Origin: Candidatus Heritagella intestinalis
GTDB taxonomy: Bacteria > Bacillota > Clostridia > Oscillospirales > Acutalibacteraceae
Length of the DNA stretch: 64,000 nt
Direction of reading: 5' to 3'
NCBI GenBank assembly: GCA_904420555.1
Contig: CAJFVO010000002.1
Location: 186,001 to 250,000, forward strand
Below, in pieces: positions 45,792 to 53,059 of this stretch. The position numbers were made by a program, and so were the translations under genes. The notes beneath the pieces are model-generated. The model made no database searches. It saw nothing but the letters and a program-made list of their open reading frames with translations, and had not been told where the DNA came from. Every line of letters starts with the position of its first letter. Positions within the stretch are counted from its first letter, which is position 1.

Positions 45792-48707
45792 TCATCGCTT
45801 TTCTTTTGCAATATACCGCTTCAGCGAGTCCACCGCTGCATCGTACTCCCTCCAGGCGTTCACCTGATCGGACAGCAACTGGGAGAGCCCCTGGGAGGAG
45901 ACGATCAGATCGAGATTGACCTGCTCTTCAAAACCCCGCGCGCCGGAATTCTCCATCACCCGTTGGGAAACAGGGCGCGGAGGGGAGCATTGCAGATGTT
46001 CCAAGAGAGCCTGCGCTTTCTTTGCATCCTGGCTGGCGAGGACTTCCTCTGCCTCTTTGACCAAAGCCCGCATTGCTTCCCTATCATATATATGGATACA
46101 GAATTCCACATCCAAGGAGGAGAGCAGGCGCTTTTCCCAGATTCCCCTGCCGGCGGCTTCACGGACTATCTCCATCCGCTCTCGCAGTTCCGGGCCGATC
46201 TCCTGTTCGGTCCGGCAGCTATAGGGGATAATGTCGAAGAGATTCCGCCAGTCCCGAGGATCACCTGCTGCACCTTCATACAGATAGGCGCCGGAAAAGT
46301 GGCGGTCGGTCCGGTATATGCTGACGCCCTTATAGCCAAAGAGAGGCACACCATAGCGGACTTGCAGAAAAGTAATCCGATCGCTGCTGTAAGAGGGACA
46401 GACCTCCGTTTCGGGATGGCCCTCCCGATAGTGTTCAGCAGCCTCTAAAACCTCCCTGCTGTCCTCCGGAACCAAACAGAATTCCTGCGCATAGGCGGTG
46501 TCTAAATCGTACTTGCTGGTATCCTCCCAAAACAGGGGCTTGGACACCTGGGAAAGGGACTGCAAAATATTATGATGTACTGCAAGGGAAATGGTTGCCG
46601 GATTTACCGTGTTGAACTTAATCTGTAAATAGTCGTTCATCCCCCTGTGGGTGAATTCCTGGAGCTGGCCAAGGAAGTAATCGGACACGCCGCAGCTAAT
46701 CTTATCTCCATCCTGGGCCTGCCAAATCTCCGGATGTTGAAGCATCTGGGACACAAAGCCGTGAATGAGGGTATCCATCTGCATGGCCGCCACCCAGCTG
46801 TCCAAAGACTGCTTCAAATCCTGGATGGTTACCAGCTGAATGGCATAGCTGTTTTGCTGCACCAGCGGCTGGGCCAGAGTGCGCAGGTTCTCCTGAAAGG
46901 TGGCCTGGAGCCCCTCCATGACCTTCTCGAAAACACCAAAGAACTGGGAATGGAGCTGGGAAAGCTGGTGCCGAAATTCAGCCAGAACCTCTCCAAGAAC
47001 CGTGTACAAATGGATTTTTGCTATCTGCTTATAGTAGGAACGAACTGCCCAGGTATACTCTTCTGCACATCTCTTTCGGTTCAGGAGATTTGAATTCTGC
47101 AACCGTCTCAAAGCATCGGCCAGGTTCATTTCCAAAACCTGCATATCCGCCACGGCCTGTTCCAGGTTCTGGCGGCTCCTCTTCATAAATCCATCCATCC
47201 AATAGGAAAGGTCCTTGGCGCCGTGGGAATGGAGCATGGCCGCCGCATAAAAGGGCCCCTTGGCAGGGTCGGCAGCAATCTGCATCAGGCCAGCCTTTAC
47301 CCGGCAAATGAAGGAATCACGATTCCCCTCGTCCAACAAGGCTTTTTTATTGGCGGTGAGCCGCCTCTGCACCCAATCGATAGCATCCCACATCTGGGGA
47401 AAGGATGGAGGAATCATATCCGGGGTAAGCCCCTGGACCTGCTGATACAGCGTCCCCTTATCCACCTCATACACAGGCAGCTCCAATACCTGGTGACTGA
47501 GAAATTCGAGAATCTTCTCATACCACAAAGCGTGGGCCTTTAAGAACCTTTCCAGGTCTGCCTCTGTGGGTTGCTGGTGGTTCAGGTCCTGGAAGCCCTC
47601 AAAAATTTTGGCGGTGAGATAGGTCGTGATTTCCCGATAAGGTACATAGGCGCAGGAAGCTCCCAACACACAGTAGTTGTAGCAGGCGCCGTGCTCCTTA
47701 GGGACCATTCGGATATGATTGTACATTTGGAATACTTCCGATTGCCAGATACAGAATCCCCTGGCTTTTGGAGGAACCAGATACATCATCACCCGCTCTA
47801 CCGCCGTATATAGTGCGTGATAATACGCATCCTTGGAAACCGGGTCGTCAGAATTTCTCGCCGAGATGAGGTGGGCCAGCTTCACCGGCGGGGTCTGGGT
47901 GTGAATTTTCACTCCATTGCCGTAATCCTGGTCCCAGAAACCCCCGTTGGCCCCAAGATCCATACAGTAATCCAGCTCCTGCATGGCGGCAAAGCCGTTG
48001 CGATTCACGAATTCCTGCACATTAGAAATCCGCACCTTCGCCAGATTCACATCCGGCAGGAAGAAATAGCCGCAGGTCTGGGCTTTATCCTGGAGGCCCA
48101 AGGTCTCCAGCACATACTGCACCAGATAACACACATCCAGGAAAATTCCGGAGCCGGTGCCGCCGCCCATGCCGGTGAAAATGTGGATGCACAGCTCCGC
48201 GCTGTGCGACAATCCTGCCCGGACGCTGGTAATCAGGTCCGTGAGCTTTTGGATAAACTGAGAGCATCTCTGGAACAGCAGCAGCCGCCCCATCTGCCGC
48301 ACGCCGCCTGTCCCTACCGGACTCATGGGCCTTGGCGGCTCCGGAGAAAACCACTGCATAAACGGCCGTTTGCGGATAACGGGCAAACTTCCCCACAAGG
48401 CGTCCGAATCCGGCCCGCTGATATCCAAAACTTCCGTATTCCAGTCTAAAGCGCCGGTTTCTTCCCACTTCCCCATACTGCCCGGGTCGCTGTCAATGGC
48501 CAAAAACCGGATATTCCGGTAGCTGGGAACCTCCGCTTTGGGATCGTCCGGCCGGATACGGCCATAGACCTCCCGCTTCAGCATCCGCAAGCACTCGACC
48601 CCCGTGCCCCCCAAGCCAATGGCGATGGTTGCACACGGATTCTGCTCCGCCTGCTGGGAAGGGGAAAGGATCCCTCCGCCGGCAGAGGACAAAAGCCTCT
48701 GATACAT
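45792..48707 (-). CDS. Tubulin-like GTPase protein 2 (truncated paralogue)
   Basis: 971 residues, closely similar to tubulin-like protein 1 along its length (for example MYQRLLSSAGGGILSPSQQA against MYNKLLISAGGGIISRDQQA). Nucleotide motif AIGLGGTGVECL and tubulin signature GMGGGTGSG are intact. About 12 residues are missing near residue 125 compared with protein 1, and roughly the last 140 are lost: the frame stops at YIAKEKR while the old end can still be read downstream. It may still make a shortened protein, or be an early pseudogene. AGGAGGGG precedes the ATG at 48707. Confidence 0.75.
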   Translation of the reverse strand: MYQRLLSSAGGGILSPSQQAEQNPCATIAIGLGGTGVECLRMLKREVYGRIRPDDPKAEVPSYRNIRFLAIDSDPGSMGKWEETGALDWNTEVLDISGPDSDALWGSLPVIRKRPFMQWFSPEPPRPMSPVGTGGVRQMGRLLLFQRCSQFIQKLTDLITSVRAGLSHSAELCIHIFTGMGGGTGSGIFLDVCYLVQYVLETLGLQDKAQTCGYFFLPDVNLAKVRISNVQEFVNRNGFAAMQELDYCMDLGANGGFWDQDYGNGVKIHTQTPPVKLAHLISARNSDDPVSKDAYYHALYTAVERVMMYLVPPKARGFCIWQSEVFQMYNHIRMVPKEHGACYNYCVLGASCAYVPYREITTYLTAKIFEGFQDLNHQQPTEADLERFLKAHALWYEKILEFLSHQVLELPVYEVDKGTLYQQVQGLTPDMIPPSFPQMWDAIDWVQRRLTANKKALLDEGNRDSFICRVKAGLMQIAADPAKGPFYAAAMLHSHGAKDLSYWMDGFMKRSRQNLEQAVADMQVLEMNLADALRRLQNSNLLNRKRCAEEYTWAVRSYYKQIAKIHLYTVLGEVLAEFRHQLSQLHSQFFGVFEKVMEGLQATFQENLRTLAQPLVQQNSYAIQLVTIQDLKQSLDSWVAAMQMDTLIHGFVSQMLQHPEIWQAQDGDKISCGVSDYFLGQLQEFTHRGMNDYLQIKFNTVNPATISLAVHHNILQSLSQVSKPLFWEDTSKYDLDTAYAQEFCLVPEDSREVLEAAEHYREGHPETEVCPSYSSDRITFLQVRYGVPLFGYKGVSIYRTDRHFSGAYLYEGAAGDPRDWRNLFDIIPYSCRTEQEIGPELRERMEIVREAAGRGIWEKRLLSSLDVEFCIHIYDREAMRALVKEAEEVLASQDAKKAQALLEHLQCSPPRPVSQRVMENSGARGFEEQVNLDLIVSSQGLSQLLSDQVNAWREYDAAVDSLKRYIAKEKR

Positions 48708-48769
48708 AAAATCACCCCTCCTCTTTTTTATCATACCGCAATTCCTCAATCCATAAAATTCAGGGCTAT

Positions 48770-48965
48770 CCTGTCAAACCGCGCACAAATGCCACGGGTG
48801 CGCCCTTGCATCCACATAGATATACACCGCTTCCCCAATGCAGACCGGCGCCGCCGAGCGGAAACTTCTTGAGCTTCAGACGACGGCCACGGCCTAAGAG
48901 CTGCATGGATTCCTGGCGAGTTTCCAGATTCTCTGCGGTAAGAGAGATCCCTCTCCTCGTCCTCT
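48770..48965 (-). pseudogene. Relic of a second VWA gene (3' end only)
   Basis: Read on the minus strand, this gives LTAENLETRQES, RGRRLKL, GAGLH and, after a frameshift, GEAVYIYVDA. These match VTAENLETRQES, RGRLKL, GVTGLH and GEDVYIYVDA in the cytoplasmic tail of the adjacent intact VWA protein. About 100 bases are deleted between the GLH and VYIYVDA parts. The nucleotide match is plain as well, with shared phrases such as CAAACCGCRCAC and ATGCCACGGGTG. Confidence 0.8.
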
Positions 48966-48989
48966 CTTTCGAAAAAAGTTCACCAATCC

Positions 48990-50978
48990 TCAGTACATAG
49001 ACTCTTGGATCACACTGTCAAACCGCACACGGATGCCACGGGTGTGTTCTGCATCCACATAAATGTACACGTCTTCCCCATTGTTCAGACGAATCTTCTT
49101 TGCCTTGCCTACGATATTGTCCGCATACACCGGCTTTTTGGAAACAAAGGTAATGTAGCTCTTGCCGGTGGCCTGGAAGTAGCTCTTCTTATGCAGTCCG
49201 GTAACGCCAATCTGGAACATGGTGAGCTTCAAACGGCCCCGGTTCTTGGTAATGGTGGATTCCTGGCGGGTTTCCAGATTTTCCGCGGTAACGGAACCCA
49301 TAAACGCCTTGCGCAGGGCAATGCGCAGGAGAATCAGCAGGATAATCAGCACCAGCAGTCCGCCGCCCAACATGAGGATCAGGGCCAAAATGCCGATATT
49401 GGTAGAGGTCACCTTTACCTCAAAGGTGCAATAGGCCCCCTGGGAGTCATAGGCCTGGATGGTGAAGGAGCCCCGGGAAACGCTGAAATTATTGATGGTC
49501 AGCTGAGAGCCTTCCAGGGTATAGTCGTCTTCCAGCCAGGAGGAGGATTCCACCTGATAGTTCAGGGAGGCGTCCTCCGCGTCGGAAGCGGCCTCGCTCA
49601 AATCAATGGTGGAATCTGTGGGAATGAGGAACGGCCAAATATTGATGTGCTTTTCCAAGACCTCCACATTGGCAGTGGGAGGCGTATTGCCTACATTCAG
49701 GGTAAACTGGCCGCCGGAGGTTACCTGGCCCTCGTTTTCCACTCGCAGGGTGGCATAGAAGGTGCCGTAATCCGCCGGGGTAAAGGAGGTGACAAAGCCC
49801 TCTTCTCCGGCCTGGTCTACTTCCACGGTATCCAGCACATTGCCTTCAAAGTCTGTGACCTCCAGCACCGCCTTATAACCGGCGTACCGGGCCATATCCG
49901 TTACCTTCTGCCCGCCCTCATAGAGTTCGGTGATAAATTCCACGGGAGTGCCGGCAATATAATTTTCCTGTTCGTCCCGGATATGGGTGGTAGCACTCAG
50001 GTTGGAGTTGTAGATTTTAAAGATTTCAATTTGGCTGCTCGGCGTGCCGTATACGTCCAGATGCCACTGGCCGGACTGGGGCTGGGAAATCTTCAGCAGG
50101 TCAAAGGTACGGGAAGAATAGAGGATCTCCGCCAGCTCTTCCTCGGTATACTCATGGCCCTGGGGGTCCCGAAGCACATAGCGGTCGGCTTCCCCAAAGA
50201 CCACCATATTGATTTCTTCCACGCCCAGCTCCGCTACGTCAAAATCCCGGGAGACCACGCCGGATTCCGGGATGGTTTCCTCTGCCAGCTTAACGCTCTG
50301 GGTGGAGAAAATCATCTGATAATACAGGTCAAACACATCCTGGAGGTCCTCCGCCTTCTGCACCTCCCGGAACTGGCCGCCGGTGGCCTGGGCAATCTGC
50401 CGCAGCTCATCGGGATTGGCCTGCTGGTTCTGGTTCAGGCAGATGGTGTAGATTTGGCAGCCGGAATCCCGGGCCTCTTCCAGGGCTTCTTCTTTCTTGG
50501 CAATGGACTCCTGGGTCTCCTCCTCGGTGCCCATTTCCGTGTTGCCATCGGTGAGCAGCACAATAATAGAAGGCAGCTCCGGATTGCCGGACTCTTCCAG
50601 CATGTCCACAGCCTCTTCCAGGGCGCCGCCGATGTCTGTCCAGCCGCCTACTTCCTGGCCCTGGATACTATCGGTAATCTCTGTTTTTTCCGGCCGGCCG
50701 GTGACCTCCATCGGGTCTTCCTCCGCGCTCACCTCATTGCTGAACACCACGCTGCCTACATGGTTGCCGCCATTAGCCAGCAGGGCGATAAACAAATTGA
50801 TGGCCTCATAGCGATAGCCGTCCGGGTCCGTATCCGACATAGAACCGGAAGCATCCGTCACCATCACCACATTAAAACGGTTGACCTTTTCGTCCTCTGA
50901 GGCCTCCGCCGCCAAAGAAGGCAGGCAGAACACCGCCAGGAGCACCATGGCACACAAAGCAGCTGCTACTCTCTTCAT
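48990..50978 (-). CDS. Membrane-anchored von Willebrand factor A domain protein
   Basis: 662 residues. A Sec signal (VAAALCAMVLLAVFCLPSLA) is followed by a VWA domain whose metal site is intact: DASGSMS (Asp42, Ser44, Ser46) and LLTDGNTEMG. Extracellular beta-rich domains follow (residues 250-520), then one membrane helix (LALILMLGGGLLVLIILLIL, about 530-555) and a cytoplasmic tail of about 107 residues ending GIRVRFDSVIQESMY. It could sense a ligand outside and pass the signal to the tubulin/GTPase proteins inside. It is the first gene of the locus; the ATG at 50978 has only a weak ribosome site (GAAAGGG at a distance). Confidence 0.82.
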   Translation of the reverse strand: MKRVAAALCAMVLLAVFCLPSLAAEASEDEKVNRFNVVMVTDASGSMSDTDPDGYRYEAINLFIALLANGGNHVGSVVFSNEVSAEEDPMEVTGRPEKTEITDSIQGQEVGGWTDIGGALEEAVDMLEESGNPELPSIIVLLTDGNTEMGTEEETQESIAKKEEALEEARDSGCQIYTICLNQNQQANPDELRQIAQATGGQFREVQKAEDLQDVFDLYYQMIFSTQSVKLAEETIPESGVVSRDFDVAELGVEEINMVVFGEADRYVLRDPQGHEYTEEELAEILYSSRTFDLLKISQPQSGQWHLDVYGTPSSQIEIFKIYNSNLSATTHIRDEQENYIAGTPVEFITELYEGGQKVTDMARYAGYKAVLEVTDFEGNVLDTVEVDQAGEEGFVTSFTPADYGTFYATLRVENEGQVTSGGQFTLNVGNTPPTANVEVLEKHINIWPFLIPTDSTIDLSEAASDAEDASLNYQVESSSWLEDDYTLEGSQLTINNFSVSRGSFTIQAYDSQGAYCTFEVKVTSTNIGILALILMLGGGLLVLIILLILLRIALRKAFMGSVTAENLETRQESTITKNRGRLKLTMFQIGVTGLHKKSYFQATGKSYITFVSKKPVYADNIVGKAKKIRLNNGEDVYIYVDAEHTRGIRVRFDSVIQESMY

Positions 50979-51263
50979 ACTCTCATAACACCCTTTCCTG
51001 TTTTCAAGTCCTGCACCTAGCAGGAAAACCCTTTTTGGAACCACGCCCACTCCCGTCTGCCCTGCCCCGCCGGGCCGGCCAGGCGCTTTGGAAATAGACG
51101 TTAGTTTTCCGTCAAGCCCGAGAAAGCTGCGCCTAAATACAAAAACTCGTCAAAATTCACGAAAGAAACCGCGCGCTTCCCGGCTTTGGCTCCGGGATTT
51201 GCCTATTTTCCGCAAAATTTGCGCCTTTTCCCCTTTTCAGGTGCACTTTCCACTATGCATTCT

Positions 51264-51292
51264 ATCATATCATCAATTTCCCTTTGCCGCAA
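51264..51292 (-). promoter_or_regulatory. Promoter of the VWA gene
   Basis: On the minus strand, TTGCGG (51292-51287), a 17-base spacer and TATGAT (51269-51264). It leaves a leader of some 280 bases (50979-51257) in which no gene or known RNA motif was seen. Confidence 0.5.
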
Positions 51293-51471
51293 GAAGGCAA
51301 GGGATATTTTCCCCTGCCAAATCGGGCCAAAACCCTTTCTTTTTCCTTACAATCCACAAATCACAATGATATGGGTATGCCGTTTTTCAAAATTAAAAAA
51401 GTTCTGGGCGCAAATTGCACACAGAGCTTCTCTTTCAAAAGGGTTGACCGGCTGCAAACGCCAGCGGCCAG

Positions 51472-51507
51472 CAAAAAGAAAAACCCACGATGGAAATCCA
51501 TCGCGGG
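51472..51507 (-). terminator. Third tandem terminator after tRNA-Arg
   Basis: On the minus strand, CCCGCGATGG (51507-51498) and CCATCGTGGG (51493-51484) form the stem, followed by TTTTTCTTTTT. Confidence 0.8.
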
Positions 51508-51523
51508 TTTAGGGAGCGTTGAC

Positions 51524-51549
51524 AAAAAAACACCCGCTTTAAACGCGGG
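51524..51549 (-). terminator. Second tandem terminator after tRNA-Arg
   Basis: On the minus strand, the stem CCCGC/GCGGG (51549-51533) with loop GTTTAAA is followed by TG and seven T bases. Confidence 0.75.
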
Positions 51550-51568
51550 CACAAAACCTAATAATATA

Positions 51569-51604
51569 GAAAAAACCTGCGGTGCACAAATTGCTCACCG
51601 CAGG
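51569..51604 (-). terminator. First terminator after tRNA-Arg
   Basis: On the minus strand, CCTGCGGTG (51604-51596) and CACCGCAGG (51584-51576) form a perfect nine-pair stem followed by a T run. It begins three bases past the tRNA-Arg 3' end. Confidence 0.88.
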
Positions 51605-51606
51605 TG

Positions 51607-51683
51607 TGGCGCGCCCGAAGGGACTCGAACCCCTGACCTTCTGATTCGTAGTCAGACACTCTATCCAGCTGAGCTACGAGCGC
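51607..51683 (-). tRNA. tRNA-Arg (anticodon ACG)
   Basis: A 77-base cloverleaf on the minus strand beginning GCGCTCGTAGCTCAGCTGGA and ending in an encoded GCCA. The anticodon stem around CTACGAA gives anticodon ACG (A34 normally edited to inosine, reading CGU/CGC/CGA). The T loop is TTCGAGT. Confidence 0.95.
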
Positions 51684-51707
51684 ATAACTGTTTGGAACAG
51701 CTTTATT

Positions 51708-51736
51708 ATTATAGCGCAAGGTTCGGGATTTGTCAA
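51708..51736 (-). promoter_or_regulatory. Consensus promoter of tRNA-Arg
   Basis: On the minus strand, a perfect TTGACA (51736-51731), a 17-base spacer and a perfect TATAAT (51713-51708), 25 bases from the tRNA 5' end. Confidence 0.85.
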
Positions 51737-51745
51737 CAGGATTTT

Positions 51746-52288
51746 TCAAAAGTTTTTATCCAGGGATTTTGCCAAGGAAAGTAAGGCCCGTTCCTTCCCG
51801 TCCGCCCCTTTCCGGAAGGTGCGCCGGATTTCCGCAAAGCCCATTTTGCGCCAAAAGGCCAAGCCGGGGTTGTTGGTCTCATAGCACCCCAGCTCCAAGC
51901 GAATAAAGCCGTTTGAATGCGCCCAATCCTTCAGGGCCGTCAGGAGTTCCTGCCCGCTTCCCTGTCCCTGCAAAGCGCTGTCCAAAATCAGCAGGCCGAT
52001 ATAGCCCGTTTCCGGGGTGGGATACCCCGCCACAAAGTCCAACACCGCCGCCGGCTTTCCCTGCCGGTACAAAAGCAAAAAGGCTTTATCCGCCAGAGAG
52101 CGCCCGGGAGGAAGGGCGCCGCAGTCCTCCAGCAGGTTTTCCCGGGTGGGGGCAGGTTCCCCAGTACGGGCATAGTAGCCGGTGAGATTGCTCCGCAAAA
52201 CCAGGAGGGTATCGTCCAGGGCCTCTTCCACCGGCCGGGCCTGCCAACCGGGAAAGGCCTTTTGCAATTCTTGTATCAGGGGATTCAT
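51746..52288 (-). CDS. GNAT-family N-acetyltransferase
   Basis: 180 residues. The acetyl-CoA-binding part is recognisable: TGYIGLLILDSALQGQGSGQ (motif A, QGQGSG), followed by LRLELGCYETNNPGLAFWRK and MGFAEI, the usual last strand of the GNAT fold. It transfers an acetyl group to an amine; the substrate is unknown. The ATG at 52288 has a perfect AGGAGG, and the longer open frame upstream is rejected. It appears monocistronic. Confidence 0.88.
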   Translation of the reverse strand: MNPLIQELQKAFPGWQARPVEEALDDTLLVLRSNLTGYYARTGEPAPTRENLLEDCGALPPGRSLADKAFLLLYRQGKPAAVLDFVAGYPTPETGYIGLLILDSALQGQGSGQELLTALKDWAHSNGFIRLELGCYETNNPGLAFWRKMGFAEIRRTFRKGADGKERALLSLAKSLDKNF

Positions 52289-52467
52289 AGGGCCTCCTCT
52301 TGGATTAGGATAAAATGGGGGAGAAAAATGCCCGGGAATCATGGAAAATAGAGAGGGGAAACCGCCTGTTAGCCGCAAAGCCAACAGCCTGGACCCCGTA
52401 CCCCGCCGGTATGGCCGGGAATCATCTCCGCCTTCCCTCTGGGAGGGCCACATAGGAGGGAACATCC

Positions 52468-53013
52468 ATGAGCAAAAACCATGAGGGCAACTTTGTCAAA
52501 ATCAGCCGGAGTCTCCTTTACTGGGGATGGTACACCAACGTCAACACCAAATGCCTGTTTCTCCACTGCATCCTGAACGCCAACTGGAAACCCGGGGATT
52601 TCCAGGGCATCCACTGCCAGCGAGGGCAGTTTATTAGTTCCATAGAGAAACTATCCCAACAAACCGGATTGACCATCCAGCAAGTGCGTACCGCCCTAAA
52701 ACACCTGGAATCCACAGGGGAAATTACCAGGCGGGCCACATCGAAATTCAGCATTATTACGGTAAAAAACTACGACCGCTACCAGTCGGACAACAGGGAA
52801 ACGGGCAAACAAACGGCAAACCGTCCACAAACCAGCAACACACAGCCTAACAAACCACTAACAACAATAGAAGAAGGAAAAGAAGGGAATAAGAAAGAAA
52901 AGAAAGAGAAGAACTTGGCTGCGCCGCAAATTTGCCCTTCGGGCGATGCTTCCGAAAATGACGGGCCAGTGGATTTGATGGAGTTGTATTACCAGCAGAT
53001 GGGGGAATGGTGA
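52468..53013 (+). CDS. Phage-type replication protein, winged-helix fragment
   Basis: 181 residues. Residues 8-115 (NFVKISRSLLYWGWYTNVNT, GDFQGIHCQRGQFISSIEKL, GLTIQQVRTALKHLESTGEI, FSIITVKNYDRYQ) match the N-terminal winged-helix domain of phage replisome organiser/DnaD-like proteins that load helicase at phage origins. The rest is a low-complexity Lys/Glu/Asn tail ending LMELYYQQMGEW; no DnaD C-terminal domain follows. Composition is more AT-rich than the neighbours and no other phage gene lies near, so it is probably a prophage leftover. AGGAGGGAA precedes the ATG. Confidence 0.7.
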   Translation: MSKNHEGNFVKISRSLLYWGWYTNVNTKCLFLHCILNANWKPGDFQGIHCQRGQFISSIEKLSQQTGLTIQQVRTALKHLESTGEITRRATSKFSIITVKNYDRYQSDNRETGKQTANRPQTSNTQPNKPLTTIEEGKEGNKKEKKEKNLAAPQICPSGDASENDGPVDLMELYYQQMGEW

Positions 53014-53059
53014 TGGACGCGGCTGCCGATAAACCCATTGGGGCTGGCTGGACGGAAGC

